Under the pieces are notes generated by a model. It was not told the DNA's origin, made no database searches, and was given only the letters and a program-made list of their open reading frames with translations. The translations under genes and the position numbers were made by a program. DNA of 7,023 bases from Prevotellaceae bacterium (GTDB lineage: Bacteria > Bacteroidota > Bacteroidia > Bacteroidales > UBA932): assembly GCA_031278135.1 (NCBI GenBank), contig JAITKY010000237.1:1-7023 (forward strand), given 5' to 3'. The first letter of the stretch is position 1. Each line of letters begins with the position of its first letter. Positions 1-5,351 of the stretch are shown in pieces.

Positions 1-93
1 CATATATTTCTAATTACAAAATAATATAAAATTTTATACCCATAATATTAGTTGCTACTATTTTGGCTGTTTTGGACTTAAAGTACTGTGTTT

Positions 94-177
94 ATGAAAT
101 ATCCCGTACCAAAATCCGGTATACATGAAACTGTCACAAAATGCCACGAAGAAAGTTTTGATCAATTCAACAAATAA
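94..177 (+). other. Doubtful small ORF, 27 codons
   Basis: An ATG-to-TAA reading frame begins MKYPVPKSGI and ends ESFDQFNK. An in-frame stop lies just upstream at 79-81, so it cannot be the tail of a longer intact frame reaching in from the left. The composition is mixed and protein-like (charged residues, His, Cys) rather than the Lys/Phe/Ile run expected from AT-rich noncoding DNA. No clear promoter or ribosome-binding site is visible, and I do not recognise the peptide. It could be a small protein, a decayed gene remnant, or chance. Confidence 0.15.
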
Positions 178-209
178 AGATGAAAATAGATAACGCTAAA
201 TACTCCTAC

Positions 210-242
210 AAAAAAAATATGGAGCGTCATAAAGACGCTCCA
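210..242 (-). terminator. Rho-independent terminator downstream of the DUF1080 lipoprotein gene
   Basis: A perfect 8-bp GC-rich stem (GGAGCGTC at 221-228 pairing with GACGCTCC at 234-241) closes a 5-nt loop. A further T220-A242 pair makes the stem 9 bp. Read on the minus strand, the hairpin is followed after two bases by eight T's (217 down to 210), the standard intrinsic terminator layout. The plus-strand reading has no T-run after the hairpin, so it acts on the leftward genes. It lies about 43 bp past the stop of the DUF1080 gene and marks the end of that transcription unit. Confidence 0.9.
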
Positions 243-284
243 CAATCAAAATAAATAAAATGTTAAATTCCAAATTTCTGTCTT

Positions 285-1148
285 TTAATCCAATATTTTG
301 ATTTTTATGTTGCGATACCACACATTGTCGCCGTGGTCTTGGAATCCGATATAGCCTTCACGTTTCGAACCGCCGAGATTGTTCAGCAATTCGAATGCGA
401 GTGGCCATCCTTTCTGGCTGAATTTGCTTTTTTGCAACAATTCAGTCCATTGCGGAGTCCACAGATGATACTCGACAACCGTTTGTCCGTTTTGTTTATG
501 GAAAACAGAGCCTTTGTAAACAGTGATGCTTGTTTTGTTCCATTCGTCGAAAGGTTTGGCATTCTGCGGCACTGCAGGAATCATATCGTACAGCGAACCG
601 GCTTGACGATTACCTTCTATACCTTGTTTTGCATCGGGATGATTTGCATTATCCAGCACCTGATATTCGGGCGACGAAATATAAATCGGCTGTCCTTTGA
701 TTTCCTGTGCGAGAAAGAAAATACCTGAGTTACCGCCTTTCGAAATCTTCCATTCCAGTTCGAGTTCAAAATTTTTGAACTTATGTGCAAAAATGATGTC
801 GCCACCATCTCTTTCCTGTGCTTCGCCAGCGCCGGAGCCATTGAATTTTATAGCGCCGCCGTCGATAGTCCACTGTTTTGGAACAGCGTCTTTGTCGTAT
901 CCACGCCAACCGTTAAACGTTTTTCCGTCAAAGATGGTGATAAAACCATCTGAACTTTTAGGAAATTTCGAAAGATCGACCTGTGGTTTTTCGACTATGG
1001 TGTATTCGGGAACTCCATTAGCCGCAGGAACAACAGTCGTCGTTGCTGCTGCTGTTGTTGCTGTCGTCGTTGTTGTTGTTTTTGTTCCACCGCAGGAGAA
1101 CAATACGCCTGCTGATAAAATCGACACTACATAAACTAACTTTTTCAT
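285..1148 (-). CDS. DUF1080 (3-keto-disaccharide hydrolase family) lipoprotein
   Basis: Seen: 287 residues. A lipoprotein signal peptide (residues 1-18) ends in a lipobox-like LFSC with the lipidated Cys at 19. A Thr/Ala-rich low-complexity linker follows (22-40). One globular domain starts near residue 68 with FITIFDGKTFNGWRG, the usual opening of DUF1080 domains (PF06439, concanavalin-like fold). Other family hallmarks are the GGNSGIFF strand near 138-145, SPEYQVLDN near 159-167 and the closing GYIGFQDHGDNVWYRNIKI (265-283). Family knowledge: DUF1080 proteins include enzymes acting on 3-keto-glycosides, splitting the glycosidic bond after oxidation at C3. The gene follows an exported Gfo/Idh/MocA oxidoreductase by 26 bp and ends at a strong terminator, so the two are probably co-transcribed. 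The residues just after Cys19 (GGTKTTT) lack the acidic patch that marks surface-exposed Bacteroidetes lipoproteins, so a periplasm-facing location is inferred. Its actual sugar substrate cannot be read from sequence. Confidence 0.9.
   Translation of the reverse strand: MKKLVYVVSILSAGVLFSCGGTKTTTTTTATTAAATTTVVPAANGVPEYTIVEKPQVDLSKFPKSSDGFITIFDGKTFNGWRGYDKDAVPKQWTIDGGAIKFNGSGAGEAQERDGGDIIFAHKFKNFELELEWKISKGGNSGIFFLAQEIKGQPIYISSPEYQVLDNANHPDAKQGIEGNRQAGSLYDMIPAVPQNAKPFDEWNKTSITVYKGSVFHKQNGQTVVEYHLWTPQWTELLQKSKFSQKGWPLAFELLNNLGGSKREGYIGFQDHGDNVWYRNIKIKILD
1029..1085 (-). repeat. Trinucleotide-rich repeat encoding the Thr/Ala linker
   Basis: This stretch of the DUF1080 lipoprotein gene is made almost wholly of ACA, ACG and GCA codons in short runs (Thr and Ala, residues 22-38), then two GTT codons. 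It codes the flexible spacer between the lipid-anchored Cys and the catalytic domain. The repeats are imperfect, but slippage in steps of three bases could change tether length without breaking the frame. Confidence 0.7.
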
Positions 1149-1174
1149 CTATATAAAATTTATTACGATTAATA

Positions 1175-2656
1175 TTATGCTGGCATATCGGGAAGACTGT
1201 AACCATTTTGATAAGTATGCTTTATCAATTCCTGAGCGAAAGTTTTCGCATGAATCTTTGTCGATGGTTTATTGAATGTCGGGTGACCGTTTACGATTTT
1301 GAAGTCATCGGACAGAACCAGACTAAATTCATCGGTATCGGAAATATTGGTGAACTCCATTTTTGCACCGTCCCACAACAATTCCTTATTCAATGCCTGA
1401 AGTCTAACGCCAAGCACACCCATCACAACCATTTCGTTGAAAGGACCTGCTTCGCTGAAATCGGACGCCGGTTTTACACGGCTTTCCGGACTTTCCTTAC
1501 ATGCACGTACCCAGTCCATTTCGTGACTTAAGGTTATTTCGCGCTGTGTTTTGGGAACTTCGGGTTTTCTACCGGAAAGCAACCATGGACGAACGCCATA
1601 ACATCCGCAAATCAGAGTGTCTTTGGTTCCGTGGAAAATAGCGGCTCCACCGGAATCATTCATATCTCTTCCTGCTGGCCAGCCTGCTGGCATATTTGGT
1701 TTGATACCACCATCGTACCAATAAACTTCCACTTCGGGAAATTCTTTTATCTTTTTCACGCCAGTAACCGGACGTTTCGGGAAAGTGTAGCGAACAGTCT
1801 GTGCTGTAGGAGCGCAATCGGTAAGCAACAATGTTGAACTTCCCTGCACTTTTGTAGGATAACCCAATTGTAAGGCCTTAAATATCGGATGCATGATGTG
1901 ACATGCCATATCGCCGAGAGCGCCTGTTCCGTAATCCCACCATCCGCGCCAGTTCCATGGATGATAGATTTCGTTAAACGGACGTTTTTTGGCTGGTCCA
2001 ATAAACAGTTCCCAGTTCAATGTTTCGGGAACCCACGAGCCTTGTTTTGGTGTGTTCAAACCTTGTGGCCAGATAGGACGGTCGGTAAAAGTATCGACTC
2101 TCTTTATTTCGCCGATTTCACCATTCCAAATCCAGTCACATACCTGACGTACACCGCCTGCCGAACTGCCCTGATTTCCCATCTGTGTAGCAACTTTGTG
2201 CTTCTCAGCCAGTTTGGTCAGCAAACGGGATTCATACACGGTGTGCGTCAAAGGTTTTTGCACATACACGTGTTTTCCGAGCGTCATTCCTGTCGCTGCA
2301 ATGATAGCGTGGGTATGGTCGGCTGTCGCAACAATAACAGCGTCAATTGATTTACCCATCTCGTAATACATCTTACGCCAATCCCAGTATTTTTTTGCAT
2401 TGGGATATGCGTCAAAAACACTCTTACTGTAACCCCAATCGACATCGCACAAAGCAACAATGTTTTCAGTACCTTTGACGGCATCCAAATTAGCGTTACC
2501 CATGCCGCCAATACCAACGGCGGCAATGTTCAATTTGTCACTCGGAGCAACATATCCGAATTTTTTTCCCATCACTATGCTCGGTACTATCGTTACTCCG
2601 GCTGTCATGACGGCTCCTTTTTGGAGAAATGATCTCCTGTTCATTTTTTTGTCCAT
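1175..2656 (-). CDS. Exported Gfo/Idh/MocA family oxidoreductase with Tat-type signal
   Basis: Seen: 493 residues. The N-terminus has a twin-arginine motif (NRRSFLQK, 6-13), a short hydrophobic stretch and VMGKK at 28-32, as expected for a Tat substrate exported folded with its cofactor. The NAD(P)-binding Rossmann domain starts near 42 with VGIGGMG (47-53) and carries the acidic second-strand residue (CDVD, 70-73). QKPLTH (133-138) is the family's EKP-type motif, Lys134 being the usual cofactor/substrate residue. The C-terminal alpha/beta domain contains GDMACHIMH (248-256), the usual Asp/His active-site segment. Length is normal for the long Bacteroidetes subgroup. Family knowledge: these enzymes oxidise or reduce sugar and cyclitol hydroxyls with tightly bound NAD(P), and several work on C3 of glycosides with DUF1080 partners. 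The DUF1080 lipoprotein follows directly, supporting that role by inference. Met5 (MNRRSFLQ) is an equally plausible start, and no Shine-Dalgarno decides between them. Confidence 0.92.
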   Translation of the reverse strand: MDKKMNRRSFLQKGAVMTAGVTIVPSIVMGKKFGYVAPSDKLNIAAVGIGGMGNANLDAVKGTENIVALCDVDWGYSKSVFDAYPNAKKYWDWRKMYYEMGKSIDAVIVATADHTHAIIAATGMTLGKHVYVQKPLTHTVYESRLLTKLAEKHKVATQMGNQGSSAGGVRQVCDWIWNGEIGEIKRVDTFTDRPIWPQGLNTPKQGSWVPETLNWELFIGPAKKRPFNEIYHPWNWRGWWDYGTGALGDMACHIMHPIFKALQLGYPTKVQGSSTLLLTDCAPTAQTVRYTFPKRPVTGVKKIKEFPEVEVYWYDGGIKPNMPAGWPAGRDMNDSGGAAIFHGTKDTLICGCYGVRPWLLSGRKPEVPKTQREITLSHEMDWVRACKESPESRVKPASDFSEAGPFNEMVVMGVLGVRLQALNKELLWDGAKMEFTNISDTDEFSLVLSDDFKIVNGHPTFNKPSTKIHAKTFAQELIKHTYQNGYSLPDMPA

Positions 2657-2927
2657 ATTATACTATCTTTACATTTTAAGTTTATAATAATTTCAAGAAT
2701 CTATCTTTTTTCACTGCTGCTAAAAACCTTTGCAACTTCGGCGCAAGTTAGGTAAAATAATAATACAACCGTCAATTTTGTGAAAAAAATTTTTTTTTGA
2801 TTCGTTAAAATACGTGTTATCAATATCTTAAAAATACATTTTTTTTTGCCGGATAGCAGTATTATTTGTTTAAACAGTGTAAAAAAATAACGTTTTTTAC
2901 ATTTTTTTAGCAAATTTTCGAAAAAAA
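2657..2927. other. AT-rich intergenic spacer
   Basis: This gap between the oxidoreductase start and the end of the OmpA-like remnant is dominated by A- and T-tracts, notably A7T9 at 2783-2798. It contains a 10-bp palindrome TGTTTAAACA (2867-2876) and an AT-only-stem inverted repeat at 2878-2901 (nine pairs, loop ATAACG). No convincing intrinsic terminator for the leftward ahcY unit is present: on the minus strand the inverted repeat is followed by CTG, not a T-run. The only reading frame here, 2701-2934 minus, looks like translated A/T tracts. Confidence 0.6.
2744..2775 (-). promoter_or_regulatory. Possible promoter for the oxidoreductase/DUF1080 unit
   Basis: On the minus strand a TTG (2775-2773) lies 22 bp before TAACTTG (2750-2744), a one-base-short version of the Bacteroides -7 element TAnnTTTG. 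The bases that follow (CGCCGAA) match those after the better -7 element upstream of ahcY, suggesting the same kind of site. It would give a leader of roughly 80 nt before the ATG at 2656. The match is imperfect and the spacing long, so this is tentative. Confidence 0.3.
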
Positions 2928-3092
2928 TCACCATGATTTCTTTTTGTCACAAACTTCCACTTCGAAACGTGTAGCGGGCAAATCGACAACAGGCATCATG
3001 TCGCCGAAAAACAAAGTTTCGATACGATAATTTTCGATGCCGTTTTTAATCAGATATTTGCTTACGGACTGAACTCTCGATTCCGACAAATA
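2928..3092 (-). pseudogene. 3' remnant of the OmpA-like gene, beyond an in-frame stop
   Basis: Reading on through the TAA at 3093-3095 in the same frame gives 54 more sense codons (starting YLSESRVQSVSKYL, ending VCDKKKSW) before a TGA at 2928-2930. They match the second half of an OmpA C-terminal domain: LSESRVQSV corresponds to the family's LSxxRAxxV helix, including the conserved Arg, followed by the YLIKNGI helix end and a final strand (TRFEVEVC). The frame is unchanged across the stop, so the break is a single nonsense codon and not a frameshift. The preserved downstream frame points to a recent mutation or a base-call error. No ATG near its 5' end suggests independent translation. Confidence 0.75.
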
Positions 3093-3641
3093 TTATTTTT
3101 GCATCCGGTTGTTAACGATATTGACGTATGCCGAAATATACAGGAATAATCGTTTTTCTTTTTTTAAAAACTTCACTAAATCATTCATTTGCGTCTGTGA
3201 TTTTTTGCTCAACGATTGCTGTGTGCCTTCAAATTCGAGTTCGCTGAAAATTTTTACAAGCAAGTTAAAATCTTCGTTTTTCAACTGCACAGTCGGATTC
3301 CCGTAAGAGATTGATTTTGTATAATCAATAGGAGGGCATCCTTGCAGAGACACTATGCCGAAAGTAGCGGGACAATTATCGAATCTGTTTGGAACGCCAT
3401 CGCCATCAATATCAACGTCGTAGAGAATATTAGCTTTCGATACCGGGATGTATTCCAGACTGTTCAGAGTATATGAAACGTATAAATTGTTGATATGGAA
3501 TTTACAATCTTCACTGTGCGAATTACTTTTTTTGCTTTGCATAAATGAAAATAATTTAAACCCGGCATAACTCGGTTGGACTGAACACAACAAAACAACG
3601 ATAAGATTAATTACAATTTTTAATTTTTTACTTCTTTTCAT
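3093..3641 (-). CDS. Secreted TSP3-repeat/OmpA-like protein, truncated in the OmpA domain
   Basis: Seen: from the ATG at 3641 the product has a clear signal peptide (MKRSKKLKIVINL start, hydrophobic core, cleavage likely after SYA at 26). A region of unknown fold follows, then one thrombospondin type 3-like calcium motif (DVDIDGDGVPNRFDNCP, about 75-91, closed by QGCP), then the first half of an OmpA_C domain (about 130-182). It stops at TAA 3093-3095, where the family continues with LSxxRAxxV. Family knowledge: OmpA_C domains bind peptidoglycan, and TSP3 repeats commonly precede them in Bacteroidetes outer-membrane proteins. The peptidoglycan-ligand Asp of the TDN motif is Asn here (residue 174). 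The gene starts 20 bp after the thioredoxin-like gene. An in-frame TTG at 3665, ten bases after AGGAG and overlapping the upstream TGA, is an alternative start. Without the domain's second half, binding is doubtful. Confidence 0.75.
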   Translation of the reverse strand: MKRSKKLKIVINLIVVLLCSVQPSYAGFKLFSFMQSKKSNSHSEDCKFHINNLYVSYTLNSLEYIPVSKANILYDVDIDGDGVPNRFDNCPATFGIVSLQGCPPIDYTKSISYGNPTVQLKNEDFNLLVKIFSELEFEGTQQSLSKKSQTQMNDLVKFLKKEKRLFLYISAYVNIVNNRMQK

Positions 3642-3661
3642 ATCTTTATATAAATGTTGTT

Positions 3662-4918
3662 TCAATAAATTTTTTCTCCTCTTTTCATTTTTATAAGATT
3701 AAATCCGATATTTGTCTTTTGAGCAACATTGTCGTGGGGAATTAAACTGTATGCTTTTTCCATATTTGTAATGGCTTCGTCTCTTTTCCCAAGTTTATAC
3801 AAAATATATGCCTGAGTTTCATATATATCATACTTGTCGTCAACGGCAAATTGTTCCGCTTTGACGCTCCACGACAGTGCATCGGTAAGTGCCGACTTGG
3901 CGCTCGTAGTTTCTACAACATATTGAGCTGCATTTCGTAATTTAGATGCACACACTGTCCGTAAGGCGCTATTTTTGAATGAGGGAGAAAACAGCAGTTT
4001 GTTCTTTTCGAGAAGTTCCTTCTCCTGCTCTTCCTTATATTGCAGGACGGCGCTTACATATTCTTTAGCATGATTAATCAATTTGACAGGCTGATATGTG
4101 GTGTGAAAATATCGCGTCATATATTCGTTACGCAAAATTTCCCTGTCGCCCGCATTAAAAGTATTTGCTTTGATATCAATGATGTAGGTCAATGCCGGTT
4201 CGTTGCGGTTTGCACAGATTTTCTGAAAATTGTATTCCACCGATTTTTCGGTCAAACGATGAAAACGTTCATCGCTGAGGCGCAATATTTCTCTGATTTC
4301 CTCGTGGTTTTGTTTCAAAAAGTTGCAAAACGCTCCGGGAATATTGAAAATGTTTTCGTCGATAAACAGCAACAGAGTTTCCCTGTTCAGCAAATCGCCC
4401 GGAGTAGCCAATGATGTGTATTTATCAATTATTTCGCTGTTATCCAACCCCGAATATGTCCGTTTACCGATATATTCGTACAGCGAAGTTTTGTTCATTT
4501 TATTATTCCGGTATTCCAAATCGAATTGCGCCATGGGTTTGGGTTCGTGTTTCATTTTAAGGGCTTTTTCAATATATGCCTTAACTTCGGCATGACTATC
4601 GACTTTTTTTACCGGCAAAAGCAAATGCCCGTTCGAATTTAACAGTATTATACACGGATACGATTCGACTCTGTACTCATTGATAATCGCAAGATCCGAA
4701 GGATTTGAAGCGTACAGTGATGCTTCGATAAAACGGTCGTCGAAAGTTATCGAATCAAAAGGAAAATTCGATGTTTCCGAACTTAAAACATTCAATAACA
4801 GGAGTTTGTTCCTGCTTTTAGCCGAGTATAACAGTTCATGCAAATCGGCAAATTTAGCGTTGGTAACCGATGTCAAAAAAATGAATCCTATTAATACTGC
4901 TGTTTTCTTCATGCTCAT
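3662..4918 (-). CDS. Secreted thioredoxin-fold protein without CxxC, with C-terminal TPR-like helices
   Basis: Seen: 418 residues with a signal peptide (MSMKKTAVLIGFIFLTS, cleavage likely after TNA at 21). Residues about 22-120 look like a thioredoxin fold: a helix and a KLLLLNV strand, then EYRVESYPCIILLNSNG (81-97), which matches the thioredoxin segment ending in the cis-Pro turn and the following strands. Where WCxxC should follow the first strand the sequence is LSSETSNFPF, so no disulfide chemistry is expected. The middle is helical and unassigned. Residues about 345-410 look like one or two TPR helices (LYKLGKRDEAITNMEKAYSLIP). Its ATG shares one base with the stop of the upstream DUF4293-type gene (TAATG), implying translational coupling. 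Met3 (ATG at 4912) is an alternative start. A periplasmic scaffold or chaperone-like role is only a guess; the function is unknown. Confidence 0.75.
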   Translation of the reverse strand: MSMKKTAVLIGFIFLTSVTNAKFADLHELLYSAKSRNKLLLLNVLSSETSNFPFDSITFDDRFIEASLYASNPSDLAIINEYRVESYPCIILLNSNGHLLLPVKKVDSHAEVKAYIEKALKMKHEPKPMAQFDLEYRNNKMNKTSLYEYIGKRTYSGLDNSEIIDKYTSLATPGDLLNRETLLLFIDENIFNIPGAFCNFLKQNHEEIREILRLSDERFHRLTEKSVEYNFQKICANRNEPALTYIIDIKANTFNAGDREILRNEYMTRYFHTTYQPVKLINHAKEYVSAVLQYKEEQEKELLEKNKLLFSPSFKNSALRTVCASKLRNAAQYVVETTSAKSALTDALSWSVKAEQFAVDDKYDIYETQAYILYKLGKRDEAITNMEKAYSLIPHDNVAQKTNIGFNLIKMKRGEKIY

Positions 4919-5343
4919 TACCTTAACCTGTGCAACGACTTAATCAACAATTCATCTTTGATTATATTCCTGATAGCCAATATACTTAAGATTAGCGAAA
5001 TCACAGGAAAGATCGATTGAACTGTGAATATTAACCCTTTACTCTGAACAATGTAATACACAATAAATCCCTGCAATGCCACCAGCAAAATGGAATTGAA
5101 AATGTTAAACCGCATCTGTAATATCCTTTTTTTGTACAGAAACATCGATATTGCCGGAATTAAGGCGGTAAACGATGTCAATGCCGCAATAAGAGGTAAA
5201 TCCATGGTTTTAATGGTTTTAATGGTTTTATACATCAATTCATTGCTGACAGGGTCGGTGTATTTCGCAATACCGGTGGATAACAGCACCGACTGCAAGA
5301 TGATAACTATAAATAAATAAAGCGTTTGTATCCTTTGTATCAT
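4918..5343 (-). CDS. DUF4293-type four-helix membrane protein
   Basis: Seen: 141 residues with four hydrophobic segments at about 5-26, 48-70, 79-99 and 103-126. The MIQRIQTLYL opening and the charged tail (KDELLIKSLHRLR) are typical of the DUF4293 family (PF14126), a Bacteroidetes membrane family of unknown function. Length fits the family. The gene begins 8 bp after the ahcY stop and ends overlapping the start of the thioredoxin-like gene by one base, so it sits in the middle of one transcription unit. The loop between helices 1 and 2 holds a tandem KTI-KTI-KTM repeat. No catalytic motif is visible, and no function can be assigned. Confidence 0.8.
   Translation of the reverse strand: MIQRIQTLYLFIVIILQSVLLSTGIAKYTDPVSNELMYKTIKTIKTMDLPLIAALTSFTALIPAISMFLYKKRILQMRFNIFNSILLVALQGFIVYYIVQSKGLIFTVQSIFPVISLILSILAIRNIIKDELLIKSLHRLR
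5204..5230 (-). repeat. Perfect 3 x 9-bp tandem repeat inside the DUF4293-type gene
   Basis: Three identical copies of ATGGTTTTA lie head to tail on the plus strand. On the coding strand they give AAA ACC ATT/ATG repeated, encoding KTIKTIKTM at residues 39-47 in the loop after the first membrane segment. The unit is a multiple of three, so copy-number change would add or remove three residues without a frameshift. Confidence 0.9.
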
Positions 5344-5351
5344 AACTTGTT

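Noticed and set aside
697..1134. 145-codon plus-strand ORF opposite the DUF1080 gene
   Set aside because: It lies antisense to a confidently identified gene, and its Val/Ala-rich stretch is just the reverse reading of the Thr/Ala codon repeat.
1889..2350. 153-codon plus-strand ORF opposite the oxidoreductase gene
   Set aside because: It is antisense to conserved Gfo/Idh/MocA sequence, with no domain of its own.
2878..2901. Inverted repeat as terminator of the ahcY unit
   Set aside because: The stem is almost all A-T pairs, and on the minus strand it is followed by CTG, not a T-run. The T-run lies on the plus-strand side, where no gene needs terminating.
2701..2934. 77-codon minus-strand ORF in the AT-rich spacer
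   Set aside because: It is rich in Lys, Phe, Ile and Leu from A/T tracts, has no recognisable motif, and overlaps the end of the OmpA-like frame; most likely chance.
3085..3100. Frameshift or alternative genetic code at the OmpA-like stop
   Set aside because: The same frame continues on both sides, which excludes a simple frameshift. Other genes here end at TAA in normal positions (oxidoreductase, DUF4293, ahcY), so TAA is not reassigned.
3642..3665. TTG start at 3665 for the OmpA-like gene
   Set aside because: It is preceded by AGGAG at a workable distance and overlaps the upstream stop. However, ATG at 3641 directly gives a canonical signal peptide, and Bacteroidota rarely depend on Shine-Dalgarno sequences. 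Kept only as an alternative.
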